In this document: one piece after another, positions 1-8,277 of the stretch | How positions within the stretch are numbered: position 1 is the stretch's first letter | Layout of the letters: the number at the start of each line of letters is the position of its first letter | Source of the DNA: Streptomyces sp. NBC_01231 | GTDB lineage: Bacteria; Actinomycetota; Actinomycetes; Streptomycetales; Streptomycetaceae | Assembly (NCBI GenBank): GCA_035999765.1 | Contig: CP108521.1 | Span: 4,340,001-4,404,000, forward strand | Reading direction: 5' to 3' | DNA: 64,000 nucleotides | The notes under the pieces: model-generated | What the model saw: only the letters and a program-made list of their open reading frames with translations | What the model was told of the DNA's origin: nothing | Database searches by the model: none | Translations under genes and position numbers: made by a program

Positions 1-207
1 GTGATGGTGACTCACGACCCGGTGGCCGCGGCGTACGCGGACCGGGTGGTGTTCCTGGCGGACGGACGGATCGTCGACGAACTGCACGGACCGACCGCGG
101 ACTCGGTCCTCGACCTCATGCGGCGCCTTCCTGGGGGCGGTAACACCAGCGGCTCCGCCGCGCGGCCCCAGACCCCCGCGTTCGACGCGAAGGGCCGTAC
201 CAGCTGA
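1..207 (+). CDS. ABC transporter ATP-binding protein, C-terminal fragment
   Basis: Cut by the left window edge; only the last 68 codons are present. The fragment opens with the H-loop of an ABC ATPase (MVTHDP, switch histidine near residue 5) followed by YADRVVFLADGRIVDE, the usual tail of MacB/LolD-like ATPases that serve FtsX-type permeases. It aligns almost residue for residue with the tail of the complete ATPase at 36560-37348, including the final GRTS. The stop codon overlaps the permease start by one base (TGATG), so the two are translationally coupled. Walker A, Walker B and signature motifs lie outside the window. The exported substrate is unknown. Confidence 0.93.
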   Translation: MMVTHDPVAAAYADRVVFLADGRIVDELHGPTADSVLDLMRRLPGGGNTSGSAARPQTPAFDAKGRTS

Positions 208-2735
208 TGTTCCGCACCGCCCTGCGCAACGTATTCGCGCACAAGGCCAGGCTGCTCATGACCGTGCTCGCCGTGATGCTCGGCGTGGCGTTCGTGTCGG
301 GAACCCTGGTCTTCACCAACACCATCTCCGAGGCCTTCCAGAAGAGTTCGGCCAAGGGCTTCGACCAGGTCGATGTGGCCGTGGAGGCCGAGACCCAGGA
401 GGACAAGGGCGACACCGTCGGCAAGACGGCCGAGCTGACGCAGGCGCTGCTCGACGACAGCGCGAAGGTGCCGGGGGCCGCGTCCGCCGTAGGCGTCGTC
501 AACGGGTTCACCGCGATCGCCGACAAGGACGGCAAGCTCATCGGCGGCGGCTTCCAGTCGCAGGGCGGCAACTACTGGGGCACCAAGGACACCCGGTATC
601 CGCTGGCCGAGGGCCACGCGCCGAGCGGCGCGAACGAGGTCGTCATCGACTCGGAGACCGCGAAGCGCGCCGGGTACAAGATCGGCGACACCGTACGGAT
701 CTCGGTGGACGGTCCGGTCCTCACACCGAAGATCGCCGGCATCTTCACCACCGACGACGGCAATGTCGCCGCCGGCGGCAGCCTCGCCCTGTTCGACACG
801 GCCTCGGCCCAGCAACTGTTCGGCAAGAAGGGCACGTACGACCAGATCGACGTGCGGGCGAAGTCCGGCGTCAGCCAGACGGCGCTCAAGGCGGAGCTGG
901 ACAAGGCACTGCCGAAGGACCTCGTCTACACCACGACCGGGCAGCAACTGGCCGACGACCAGGCGGAGATGATCTCCACCTCGATGTCCGGGATGAAGCA
1001 GGGCCTGCTGGTGTTCGCCGGCATCGCGCTGTTCGTCGGCACGTTCATCATCGCCAACACCTTCACCATGCTGGTCGCCCAGCGCACCAAGGAACTGGCG
1101 CTGCTGCGCGCGGTCGGCGCCTCCCGCCGGCAGGTCACCCGGTCGGTGCTGCTGGAGGCGTTCTTCGTGGGCGCGGTCGCCGCGGTGACCGGCCTGGCCG
1201 CCGGGATCGGCATCGGGGCGGGCCTGCGGTCGCTGATGGGCTCGATCGGGGCGACCGTCCCGGACGGGCCGCTGATCATCACGCCGGGCACGGTCGGAGC
1301 GGCCCTCGCCGTCGGCGTCCTCATCACCATGCTGGCCGCGTGGCTGCCCGGCCGCCGGGCCGCGAAGATCCCGCCGGTGGCCGCGATGAGCAGCCTGCAC
1401 GCACAGGCCACCACCAAGTCGCTGGTCCTGCGCAACACGCTGGGCGCGCTGTTCTCGGCGGCGGGTGTCGCGGTGGTCCTGGCCGCGACGACGATGTCCG
1501 GCTCGGACGGCCAGGCCCCGATGGGCCTCGGCGCGGTCCTGCTGATCATCGGCGTCTTCATCCTCACGCCCCTGCTGTCCCGCCCGCTGATCGCGGCCGC
1601 GGCACCGGTGCTGCGGGTGTTCGGCGTCTCGGGCAAGCTGGCCCGTCAGAACTCGGTGCGCAATCCCCGTCGTACGGCGGCCACCGCCTCGGCGCTGATG
1701 ATCGGCCTCACCCTCATCACCGGCATGACGGTGATGGCGGGCAGCGTCCAGAAGTCCATCGACAAGATGGCGTCCTCGGCGATCCGCGCGGACTACGTGG
1801 TCTCCATGGCCAACGGCAACGAGCTCTCCCCCGACGTCGAGAAGAAGCTCGGGGGGATCGACGACGTCACCGCCGTCAGCCCGCTGCGCAACGCCCCCTC
1901 CCGCATCGACGGCGAGACCGAGTACCTCACCGGCGTCACGGGCGACGCGATCGGGAAGCTGACCGACCTCAAGGTCGACAACGGAGCCTTCAAGGTCGGC
2001 GGCACACAGGTGGTCGTGGACGGGACGACGGCCAAGTCGCACGGCTGGAAGGCCGGTTCGGACTTCACCGTCGCCTACGAGGACGGCAAGAAGCAGCAGC
2101 TGACCGTCGCCGGGGTCTACGAGGGCAACGAGATGATCCAGGGCATCATCCTGGACAACGCCGCGCTCTCCCCGCACCAGTCGGACCCGGGCGACATGCA
2201 GGTGATGGTCAAGACGTCCGACGGCGCGTCCGGCACGACGAAGGACAGGCTGGAGAAGGCCCTCGGCTCCAACCCGGCCATCAAGGTCCAGAGCAAGCAG
2301 GACCTCTCCGACGAGATCGCGAAGATGTTCACCCTGATGCTGAACATGCTCTACGGGCTGCTCGCGATGGCCGTGATCGTCGCGGTGCTCGGGGTCATCA
2401 ACACCCTGGCGATGTCCGTCTTCGAGCGCTCCCAGGAGATCGGCATGCTGCGGGCGATCGGCCTGGACCGCAAGGGCATCAAGCGGATGGTCCGCCTGGA
2501 GTCCCTGGTCATCTCGCTCTTCGGCGGGGTGCTCGGCATCGGCCTCGGGGTGTTCTTCGGCTGGGCGGCCGGTGAGCTGCTGGGCACGAGCCTGCCGACG
2601 TACGAACTCGTCCTGCCGTGGTCCAGGATGGCCGTCTTCCTCCTCCTGGCGGCGGCGGTGGGCGTCCTGGCGGCACTGTGGCCGGCCCGGCGGGCGGCCC
2701 GCCTGAACATGCTGACGGCGATCAAGTCGGAGTAG
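207..2735 (+). CDS. FtsX-like ABC transporter permease, two-repeat type
   Basis: An 842-residue membrane protein, partner of the ATPase fragment just upstream. It has an N-terminal membrane anchor (about residues 17-37), a large extracytoplasmic MacB-PCD-like region to about residue 260, three helices (about 266-380), then a second half with the same plan ending in three helices (about 705-830). Both FtsX repeats keep the short cytoplasmic motif after the first helix (QRTKELALLRAVGASRRQV and ERSQEIGMLRAIGLDRKGI). This duplicated form is typical of actinobacterial ABC permeases for lipids, peptides or antimicrobials; nothing here gives the substrate. The ATG overlaps the upstream stop. A paralogous permease of similar length is at 33999-36563. 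Confidence 0.93.
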   Translation: MFRTALRNVFAHKARLLMTVLAVMLGVAFVSGTLVFTNTISEAFQKSSAKGFDQVDVAVEAETQEDKGDTVGKTAELTQALLDDSAKVPGAASAVGVVNGFTAIADKDGKLIGGGFQSQGGNYWGTKDTRYPLAEGHAPSGANEVVIDSETAKRAGYKIGDTVRISVDGPVLTPKIAGIFTTDDGNVAAGGSLALFDTASAQQLFGKKGTYDQIDVRAKSGVSQTALKAELDKALPKDLVYTTTGQQLADDQAEMISTSMSGMKQGLLVFAGIALFVGTFIIANTFTMLVAQRTKELALLRAVGASRRQVTRSVLLEAFFVGAVAAVTGLAAGIGIGAGLRSLMGSIGATVPDGPLIITPGTVGAALAVGVLITMLAAWLPGRRAAKIPPVAAMSSLHAQATTKSLVLRNTLGALFSAAGVAVVLAATTMSGSDGQAPMGLGAVLLIIGVFILTPLLSRPLIAAAAPVLRVFGVSGKLARQNSVRNPRRTAATASALMIGLTLITGMTVMAGSVQKSIDKMASSAIRADYVVSMANGNELSPDVEKKLGGIDDVTAVSPLRNAPSRIDGETEYLTGVTGDAIGKLTDLKVDNGAFKVGGTQVVVDGTTAKSHGWKAGSDFTVAYEDGKKQQLTVAGVYEGNEMIQGIILDNAALSPHQSDPGDMQVMVKTSDGASGTTKDRLEKALGSNPAIKVQSKQDLSDEIAKMFTLMLNMLYGLLAMAVIVAVLGVINTLAMSVFERSQEIGMLRAIGLDRKGIKRMVRLESLVISLFGGVLGIGLGVFFGWAAGELLGTSLPTYELVLPWSRMAVFLLLAAAVGVLAALWPARRAARLNMLTAIKSE

Positions 2736-2769
2736 CCGGAACAGCGGTACGAGCAGAGGCACGGCAGTC

Positions 2770-2800
2770 GGGCCCGCTTCCTTCGACGGGAAGCGGGCCC
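2770..2800. terminator. Bidirectional intrinsic terminator between convergent genes
   Basis: Perfect 11-bp stem (GGGCCCGCTTC at 2770-2780, GAAGCGGGCCC at 2790-2800) with a 9-nt loop and a T-rich stretch on the + side. It lies 35 bp after the permease stop and about 50 bp beyond the cfa stop, so it can serve both. Confidence 0.8.
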
Positions 2801-2808
2801 TTCTTTTC

Positions 2809-2856
2809 GTTCGGGTCTTCTTTCGGGTCTTCTTTCGTGTCCTCTTTCGGGTCAGT
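2809..2856. repeat. 12-bp tandem repeat running into the cfa stop codon
   Basis: Four copies of a 12-bp unit close to TTTCGGGTCTTC (2809-2820, 2821-2832, 2833-2844 with two changes, 2845-2856 with a diverged end). The last copy contains the stop codon of the minus-strand methyltransferase gene (2852-2854). Confidence 0.7.
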
Positions 2857-4153
2857 TCCAGGTGCGGGAGCGCAGGGGCATTCCGGAGTAGCCGGTTTTG
2901 GGTGTCCGGACGGCGAGGACCTGGTTGACGCCGATCTGGTTGTGTTCGAAGCCGAGTGCGGAGGCGGCCATGTAGAGCCGCCAGACGCGGGCCCGGCCGG
3001 GGCTGGTCAGCCGCACGGCCCGGGCCCAGTCGGCCTCCAGGTTGGCGACCCAGCGGCGCAGGGTGAGGGCGTAGTGCTCGCGGATCGACTCGACGTCACG
3101 CACCTCGAACCCGGCGCGTTCGAGCTGGGTCACGGTGGTGCCGATCGGGGCCAGTTCGCCGTCGGGGAAGACGTAGGCGTCGATGAACTCGTCGATGTCG
3201 TACGTGGATTCGTCGTGGTGCGGGCGGCGGCCGATCTGGTGGTTGAGCAGCCGACCGCCGGGCTTGAGGAGCCGGAAGAGATCCTCGGCGTACTCCAGGT
3301 ACCGTTCGGAGCCGACGTGTTCGGCCATCCCGATGGACGAGATCGCGTCGTACGGCCCGTCGGCGACGTCCCGGTAGTCCTGTACGCGGATCTCGACCCG
3401 GTCGGTCAGTCCCTCGCCGGCGACCCGCTTGCGGGCGTACGCGGCCTGCTCGTCGGAGAGGGTGATGCCGACGACGCTGACGCCGTGCTCGCGGGCGGCG
3501 TGGATGGCCATGGAGCCCCAGCCGCAGCCGACGTCGAGGAGCCGCTGACCGGGCCCCAGGGCGAGCTTGCGGGAGACGAGTTCGAGCTTGTCGCGCTGCG
3601 CGGCCTCCAGGGTGCCGCCGTCTGCTTCGGAGGCGGTCCAGTAGGCGCAGGAGTACACCATGGACGGCCCGAGGACGATCTCGTAGAAGTCGTTTCCGAC
3701 GTCGTAGTGGTGGCTGATGGCCCGTCTGTCGGTGCGCTTGGTATGCAGGCCGCGGCCTGGTCTGCGGACCTCCTCGCGCGGCGGGGCGGGGGGCAGCGGG
3801 GGCCCGGCGAGGGCGATGAGTCCGCGGGCGGCGGCGCGGAACTCGGGGTCGCGGAGTGCCTGGGCGAGAGTACGGGCGTCGTCCCCGCGCTCCCAGACGA
3901 ACCCCGACATCAGGTCGAGGCCGGCGTAGAGATCGCCCTCGATGTCCAGGTCACCGGCGACCCAGGCACGGGCGAGACCCAGCTCGCCCGGCTTCCACAG
4001 CAGGCGGCGCACGGCCCGGCGGTTGCGCACCACGAGGGTCGGCGCACCCGGCGGCCCCGCCTGCGACCCGTCCCAGGCGCGGATACGCACCGGCAGAGGG
4101 GCTCCCAGCAACTGTTCGACGAGGCTTTTCAGCCGCTGCGCGGCATCCGGCAT
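2852..4153 (-). CDS. cfa: Cyclopropane-fatty-acyl-phospholipid synthase family methyltransferase
   Basis: 433 residues in the CFA/mycolic-acid cyclopropane synthase family, which transfers a methylene or methyl group from S-adenosylmethionine to the double bond of a membrane phospholipid acyl chain. The family substrate-site segment ISHHYDVGNDFY is at about 146-157, YSCAYW at 167-172, and the SAM-binding motif LLDVGCGWGS at 205-214. The N-terminal ~130 residues are the usual CFA N-domain. I start at ATG 4153 (MPDAAQR) because upstream extensions are low in coding character. It is convergent with the ABC permease; the next gene upstream, ndh, has its own terminator, so this is probably transcribed alone. 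Confidence 0.92.
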   Translation of the reverse strand: MPDAAQRLKSLVEQLLGAPLPVRIRAWDGSQAGPPGAPTLVVRNRRAVRRLLWKPGELGLARAWVAGDLDIEGDLYAGLDLMSGFVWERGDDARTLAQALRDPEFRAAARGLIALAGPPLPPAPPREEVRRPGRGLHTKRTDRRAISHHYDVGNDFYEIVLGPSMVYSCAYWTASEADGGTLEAAQRDKLELVSRKLALGPGQRLLDVGCGWGSMAIHAAREHGVSVVGITLSDEQAAYARKRVAGEGLTDRVEIRVQDYRDVADGPYDAISSIGMAEHVGSERYLEYAEDLFRLLKPGGRLLNHQIGRRPHHDESTYDIDEFIDAYVFPDGELAPIGTTVTQLERAGFEVRDVESIREHYALTLRRWVANLEADWARAVRLTSPGRARVWRLYMAASALGFEHNQIGVNQVLAVRTPKTGYSGMPLRSRTWN

Positions 4154-4535
4154 GACGTGCACCTCCGTGACGGTGGATCCCGGAATGTCCAACACCACGT
4201 AAACACCTGCGGGGCCGGGCCGCAGTCCCCCATGCGCGTTACGCCTTGGTAAAAAGCATGTAGATGCCAAGGGTTTTCCGTGCTGCGAGGTCGGGTCGGA
4301 CGTCCGGGTCTCCGCAGCTCCACCGGCCGCCTCGAGGGCGCGGCCTTTCGCACCCTCACCATCCCCGCCTGTCAGCGCTACTCGAAGTACTCGTTTACGG
4401 GGAGACCGCCATTCAACTCGTACCAACGGCAACGACGGCCTGAGCAGTCGAATGCACAGTCGCATCATTGCTTCACACTCACCTCGTCCGGACGACGCCG
4501 GGCTGCTCGCGCGTGAGTGGTAGAGCCGGAGCACG
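4154..4535. other. Intergenic stretch upstream of cfa
   Basis: About 380 bp between the cfa start and the ndh terminator. I looked for a small gene, a tRNA and a structured leader and found none that stands up. It must hold the cfa promoter on the minus strand, but I see no convincing -35/-10 pair. Confidence 0.6.
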
Positions 4536-4579
4536 CCGAAGGGGCCGCCCGCACCACGGATGGCGGGCGGCCCCTTCGG
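4536..4579 (-). terminator. Intrinsic terminator of ndh
   Basis: Perfect 17-bp stem: CCGAAGGGGCCGCCCGC (4536-4552) and its complement at 4563-4579 with a 10-nt loop, 19 bp beyond the ndh stop. There is no strong T tract, as is common in Streptomyces. Confidence 0.85.
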
Positions 4580-4598
4580 GACGTTCGGTGACCGGAGG

Positions 4599-6005
4599 TC
4601 AGGAGGCCTTGGCCTGCTCGGCCTTGGGCTTCTCCTCGGTCTTGCCGGCCTTGCTCGCGGCAGCGACCGGCGCGGGCTTGGCCGCCTCGTAGAACTCCTC
4701 GCGGGGAGTCTCCAGGGCGCCCAGCGCGACGACCTCGCGCTTGAGGAACATGCCGAGGGTCCAGTCGGCGAAGACGCGGATCTTCCGGTTCCAGGTCGGC
4801 ATCGCCATACCGTGGTAGCCGCGGTGCATGTACCAGGCGAGACGGCCCTTGAGCTTGATCTTCACCTTGCCCATGACGATCATCGCGACGCCCTTGTGGA
4901 GGCCGAGGCCCGCGACAGCACCCTTGTTGGCGTGGCTGTAGTCCTTCTGCGGGAAGCCCCGCATACCGGAGATCACGTTGTCGCCGAGGACCCGCGCCTG
5001 CCGCAGCGCGTGCTGCGCGTTCGGCGGGCACCAGGCGTTCTCGTTGCCCGCCTTGCGGCCGACGAGGTCCGGAACCTGGGCGTTGTCACCGGCGGCCCAG
5101 ATGTAGTCGGTGCCCTTGACCTGGAGCGTGGGCTCGCAGTCGACGTGACCGCGGGGGCCCAGGGGGAGGCCGTAGCGGGACAGGGCCGGGTTGGGCTTGA
5201 CGCCGGCCGTCCAGACGACGGTGTTGGAGTCGACCTCGAGGCCGTTCTTCAGCACCACGTGGCCGTCGACGCAGGAGTCCATGGAGGTGGACAGGTAGAC
5301 CTCGACCCCGCGGGTCTCCAGGTGCTCCTTGCCGTACTGGCCGAGCTTGGGGCCGACCTCGGGGAGGATCTTGTCGGCGGCGTCGACGAGGATGAACCGC
5401 ATGTCCTCGCGGGACACGTTGTTGTAGTACTTCGCCGCGTCGCGGGCCATGTCCTCGACCTCGCCGATGGTCTCCGCACCCGCGAAGCCACCGCCGACGA
5501 AGACGAAGGTGAGCGCCTTGCGGCGGATCTCCTCGTCGTTCGTGGAGTCGGCCTTGTCCAGCTGCTCCAGCACGTGGTTGCGAAGGCCGATGGCCTCCTC
5601 GATGCCCTTCATACCGATGCCCTGCTCGGCGAGGCCGGGGATCGGGAAGGTGCGGGAGACCGCGCCGAGCGCGATCACCAGGTAGTCGAAGGGCAGCTCG
5701 TACGCCTCGCCGACCAGCGGGGCGATCGAGGCGACCTTGCGGTCCTGGTCGATGGTGGTGACCCGACCGGTGAGCACCTCCGCCTTGGGCAGCACGCGTC
5801 GCAGCGGGACGACGACGTGGCGCGGGGAGATGCTGCCGGCGGCGGTTTCGGGGAGGAAGGGCTGGTAGGTCATGTACGACCGGGGGTCGACGACCGTGAC
5901 GGTCGCCTCGCCGTAGCGCATCTTCTTCATGATGCGCCGAGCTGCGTACAGGCCTACGTACCCACCGCCTACTACGAGGATCCTGGGACGCTCCGTGGTG
6001 CTCAT
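4599..6005 (-). CDS. ndh: Type II NADH dehydrogenase (NDH-2)
   Basis: 468 residues. A single-subunit flavoprotein that passes electrons from NADH to menaquinone at the inner face of the membrane without pumping protons. The FAD-binding fold is at the N terminus (ILVVGGGYVGLYAARR, residues 9-24) and the NADH-binding fold in the middle (FVFVGGGFAGAETIGE, about 167-182); WAAGDNAQVP is the usual second FAD contact. The C terminus has the membrane-associating segment and a 25-residue Ala/Lys/Glu tail. I start at MSTTERP (ATG 6005); the longer reading frame upstream is not conserved-looking. Two Rex-like operators lie 240-340 bp upstream, consistent with NADH/NAD control of respiration. Confidence 0.94.
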   Translation of the reverse strand: MSTTERPRILVVGGGYVGLYAARRIMKKMRYGEATVTVVDPRSYMTYQPFLPETAAGSISPRHVVVPLRRVLPKAEVLTGRVTTIDQDRKVASIAPLVGEAYELPFDYLVIALGAVSRTFPIPGLAEQGIGMKGIEEAIGLRNHVLEQLDKADSTNDEEIRRKALTFVFVGGGFAGAETIGEVEDMARDAAKYYNNVSREDMRFILVDAADKILPEVGPKLGQYGKEHLETRGVEVYLSTSMDSCVDGHVVLKNGLEVDSNTVVWTAGVKPNPALSRYGLPLGPRGHVDCEPTLQVKGTDYIWAAGDNAQVPDLVGRKAGNENAWCPPNAQHALRQARVLGDNVISGMRGFPQKDYSHANKGAVAGLGLHKGVAMIVMGKVKIKLKGRLAWYMHRGYHGMAMPTWNRKIRVFADWTLGMFLKREVVALGALETPREEFYEAAKPAPVAAASKAGKTEEKPKAEQAKAS

Positions 6006-6120
6006 GGCATCGAGTATCCACCCGCCACTGGACCATCGCTCGTGCGCCCCTTCACAAGCATGGTCGGGGTGTGTGCTATCCTCCGCGACTCGCGTGATCC
6101 ACGTCATGGCGCGAACCGGG

Positions 6121-6149
6121 AACCTGTGCACAGTGGATGCCGTTGTCAA
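6121..6149 (-). promoter_or_regulatory. Possible ndh promoter
   Basis: On the minus strand TTGACA (6149-6144), 17 bp, then CAGGTT (6126-6121), which keeps only the A2 and T6 of a -10 box. This would give a leader of about 110 nt. Tentative. Confidence 0.3.
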
Positions 6150-6245
6150 TGCCGCGTGAGCTGCTCCTCCGCGCCACCAGACCCTCCCGTGAACCCCTCT
6201 CGCCAGACCCTCCGCACCCCCTCCGAAGCGTCCCCGCCCACCCCT

Positions 6246-6261
6246 TCTGAACACGTTCAAA
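6246..6261. promoter_or_regulatory. Rex-like operator, site 1
   Basis: TCTGAACACGTTCAAA matches 13 of 16 positions of the Streptomyces Rex site as I recall it (TGTGAACGCGTTCACA). A separate inverted repeat, GTTGACCC/GGGTCAAC (6267-6274 and 6282-6289), lies beside it. Confidence 0.55.
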
Positions 6262-6325
6262 GGGGTGTTGACCCCCCGGACGGGTCAACGGGGCGACTTT
6301 CGTCCTCCGAGAGGGCCGATTTCCT

Positions 6326-6341
6326 TGTGAAGAACTTCACG
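6326..6341. promoter_or_regulatory. Rex-like operator, site 2
   Basis: TGTGAAGAACTTCACG keeps both TGTGAA and TTCAC half-sites; the inner 14 bases are an inverted repeat GTGAAG-AA-CTTCAC. Centre-to-centre distance to site 1 is 80 bp. Rex is an NADH-sensing repressor known to control respiratory genes in S. coelicolor. Confidence 0.55.
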
Positions 6342-6521
6342 AACTTTCTCGGGAGCATGTCACCGAGGGGCCCGCAACGACCCCTCAGAGGCGCTCATAC
6401 GTTCTCCGACCTGCTCAGCAGAGGGCGATCGGGATCATCGGCGGGCGCCGTCTCCGGGCCCGAAACCGGGCCGAGGTGTCCCCAGCCGCTGGGGGTCGGC
6501 CTGGACGGACACAGAGCACCC

Positions 6522-6755
6522 TCAGTGCGCTTCGAGGAGGTGGGCGGAGGCGTGTCGCAGGACTTCCCGCAGGATCGGTGGAGTTGCCCAGGGGATCACG
6601 GATCGGAGGGCTGCGACGGACCGGACGTCCTTTTCGAGCAGTAGCGACTCGTGCAGTTCCGCGATCAATGGAGGGAGCACGTGCGCGCAGCCGCTTGGAT
6701 GCTCGCAGGCCACACCCGCGAGAACGACCAAAGACCAGCCGATCCCGTCGAGCAT
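6522..6755 (-). CDS. Small hypothetical protein in the ppx operon
   Basis: 77 codons starting 3 bp after the ppx stop (TAG-gcg-ATG), so if real it is the last gene of the divIC-DUF501-ppx operon. About three quarters of third positions are G or C, less than in its neighbours but above what a random frame in the surrounding AT-richer DNA would give. The protein is Leu/Ala/His-rich with helical segments (HVLPPLIAELHESLL, PPILREVLRHASAHLL) that look like a single HEAT-type helical repeat. No signal peptide or enzyme motif. I do not recognise it. It could be chance extension of the operon's 3' region. Confidence 0.45.
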   Translation of the reverse strand: MLDGIGWSLVVLAGVACEHPSGCAHVLPPLIAELHESLLLEKDVRSVAALRSVIPWATPPILREVLRHASAHLLEAH

Positions 6756-6758
6756 CGC

Positions 6759-7715
6759 CTACGAAGCCGACTCGCTCGCCGCATAGAACGCGATCCCGTC
6801 GAGGATGTCGTGCTCGCTCACCACGACCTCCTCCGCGCCCGTCCGTTCCATGATCGCGAGGAGGACGAGGGCGCCCGCGCCGATCACGTCGACGCGGCCC
6901 GGGTGCATGGAGGGGACGGTCGCGCGCTCGGCGTGGGTGGAGCGCAGCAGCCAGTCGGTGATCTCGCGGACCCGGTCGTGGGAGACCCGGGAGTGGTGGA
7001 TGGCCTCGGAGTCGTACTCGGGGAGGTTCTGCGCGATCGCGGAGATCGTCGTCACCGAGCCGGCCAGGCCCACCAGGGTCCGCGCCTCGCGCAGCGGGAC
7101 CGTCTGTTCGGCGAGGTCGAGGGCGGCCTCGATGTCGGCCCGTATCGCCGCGATCTGCTCCTCTGACGGCGGGTCGGACACGGCACCGTCCCGGACGAGA
7201 TGGCGCTCCGTCATACGGACGCAGCCGATGTCCACCGAGCGTGCCGCGCGCACATGGTCCTCACCGACGACGAGCTCGGTCGAGCCCCCGCCGATGTCCA
7301 CGACCAGGAAGGGCCGGCGCAGGTCGTCCCGTCCGGCCAACTCCGTTGTCGCGCCGGTGAAGGAGAACTCGGCCTCCTGGTCGCCGGAGATGACCTCGGG
7401 CTCGACGCCCAGGATGTCCAGTACCCCGCGGACGAACTCGTCCCGGTTCTCGGCGTCCCGGGAGGCCGAGGTGGCCAAGAAGCGCACGCGCTGCGCACCC
7501 TGCTCCTTGATGACCGCCGCGTACTCACGGCAGGCGGCGAAGGTCCGCTCCAGCGCCTCGGGGGCGAGGCGGCCCGTCTTGTCGACGCCCTGGCCGAGAC
7601 GGACGATCGTCATACGGCGGTCCAGGTCGACCAGTTCCCCGGTCTCCGGGTCGGCGTCGGCGACCAGGAGCCGGATCGAGTTCGTACCGCAGTCGATGGC
7701 GGCGACCCTGGTCAC
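6759..7715 (-). CDS. ppx: Ppx/GppA family exopolyphosphatase
   Basis: 318 residues of the ASKHA-fold Ppx/GppA family, which hydrolyses terminal phosphate from polyphosphate or pppGpp. Phosphate-binding loop 1 is AAIDCGTNSIRLLVAD (5-20) and loop 2 is FLVVDIGGGSTELVVG (136-151). Short-form family member with only the catalytic core, without the C-terminal HD extension of E. coli Ppx. The start is GTG, overlapping the stop of the DUF501 gene as GTGA, so the two are coupled. Which substrate is preferred cannot be told from sequence. Confidence 0.92.
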   Translation of the reverse strand: MTRVAAIDCGTNSIRLLVADADPETGELVDLDRRMTIVRLGQGVDKTGRLAPEALERTFAACREYAAVIKEQGAQRVRFLATSASRDAENRDEFVRGVLDILGVEPEVISGDQEAEFSFTGATTELAGRDDLRRPFLVVDIGGGSTELVVGEDHVRAARSVDIGCVRMTERHLVRDGAVSDPPSEEQIAAIRADIEAALDLAEQTVPLREARTLVGLAGSVTTISAIAQNLPEYDSEAIHHSRVSHDRVREITDWLLRSTHAERATVPSMHPGRVDVIGAGALVLLAIMERTGAEEVVVSEHDILDGIAFYAASESAS

Positions 7716-8242
7716 TTGGCGTCCTCCTGAGCCCGCGTCACACACGTGCCCTTGCGCCACCACTCCGGCAGCATCTCCAGCGCCTCGTCGCCCAGCGGGT
7801 TCACCCCGGGGCCGGCCGCGAGGGAGTGGGCGACCAGGACGTGCAGGCACTTCACCCGGTCCGGCATGCCGCCCGCGCTGGGGAAGCCCGTCAGCTCCTC
7901 GATCTCGTCGCGGCGCCGGATGTAGTCCTCGTGCGCGGCACGGTAGGCGGCGGCCAGGTCCTGGTCGCTCTCCAGACGGGCCGTCATCTCCTTCATCACG
8001 CCGTTCGCCTCCAGCGTGCCGATCGCCGAGGCGGCCTTCGGGCACGTCAGGTAGTACAGCGTGGGGAAGGGGGTGCCGTCGGGGAGGCGCGGGGCCGTCT
8101 CCACCACGTCCGGCTCGCCGCACGGGCAACGGTGCGCGATCGCGCGCAGGCCGCGCGGCGGGCGTCCGAGCTGCTGCTGGAAGGCCTCGACGTCGGCGTC
8201 GGTGGGCTCGGTGCGCGGGGTGGGCGGCGGGGGCGTTTGCAT
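7712..8242 (-). CDS. DUF501 domain protein
   Basis: 176 residues from ATG 8242, or 189 from a GTG at 8281 that overlaps the divIC stop as GTGA; the overlap favours coupling, but the extra 13 residues look unremarkable and neither start has a clear ribosome site. DUF501 is a conserved actinobacterial family always near DivIC and Ppx. Cysteine pair CPCG near residue 37, then LPDGTPFPTLYYLTCPKA, the family's best conserved part, and a second half with LTGFPSAGGMPDRVKCLHVL. Function unknown. The conserved position between a cell-division gene and a phosphatase suggests a housekeeping role. Confidence 0.9.
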   Translation of the reverse strand: MQTPPPPTPRTEPTDADVEAFQQQLGRPPRGLRAIAHRCPCGEPDVVETAPRLPDGTPFPTLYYLTCPKAASAIGTLEANGVMKEMTARLESDQDLAAAYRAAHEDYIRRRDEIEELTGFPSAGGMPDRVKCLHVLVAHSLAAGPGVNPLGDEALEMLPEWWRKGTCVTRAQEDAK

Positions 8243-8277
8243 GCCTGTAGGAGAGTCTCTCTGGAGTGTCTGTCGGT

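Noticed and set aside
12..2762. 916-codon open frame on the minus strand opposite the FtsX permease
   Set aside because: Translation is Arg/Asp/Gly/His-rich without domains; it is the antisense of a high-GC gene.
2618..4252. 544-codon + strand frame across the cfa gene
   Set aside because: Antisense of cfa; low-complexity Gly/Val/Asp composition and no ribosome site.
4560..6644. 694-codon + strand frame opposite ndh
   Set aside because: Antisense shadow; ndh has full family motifs on the other strand.
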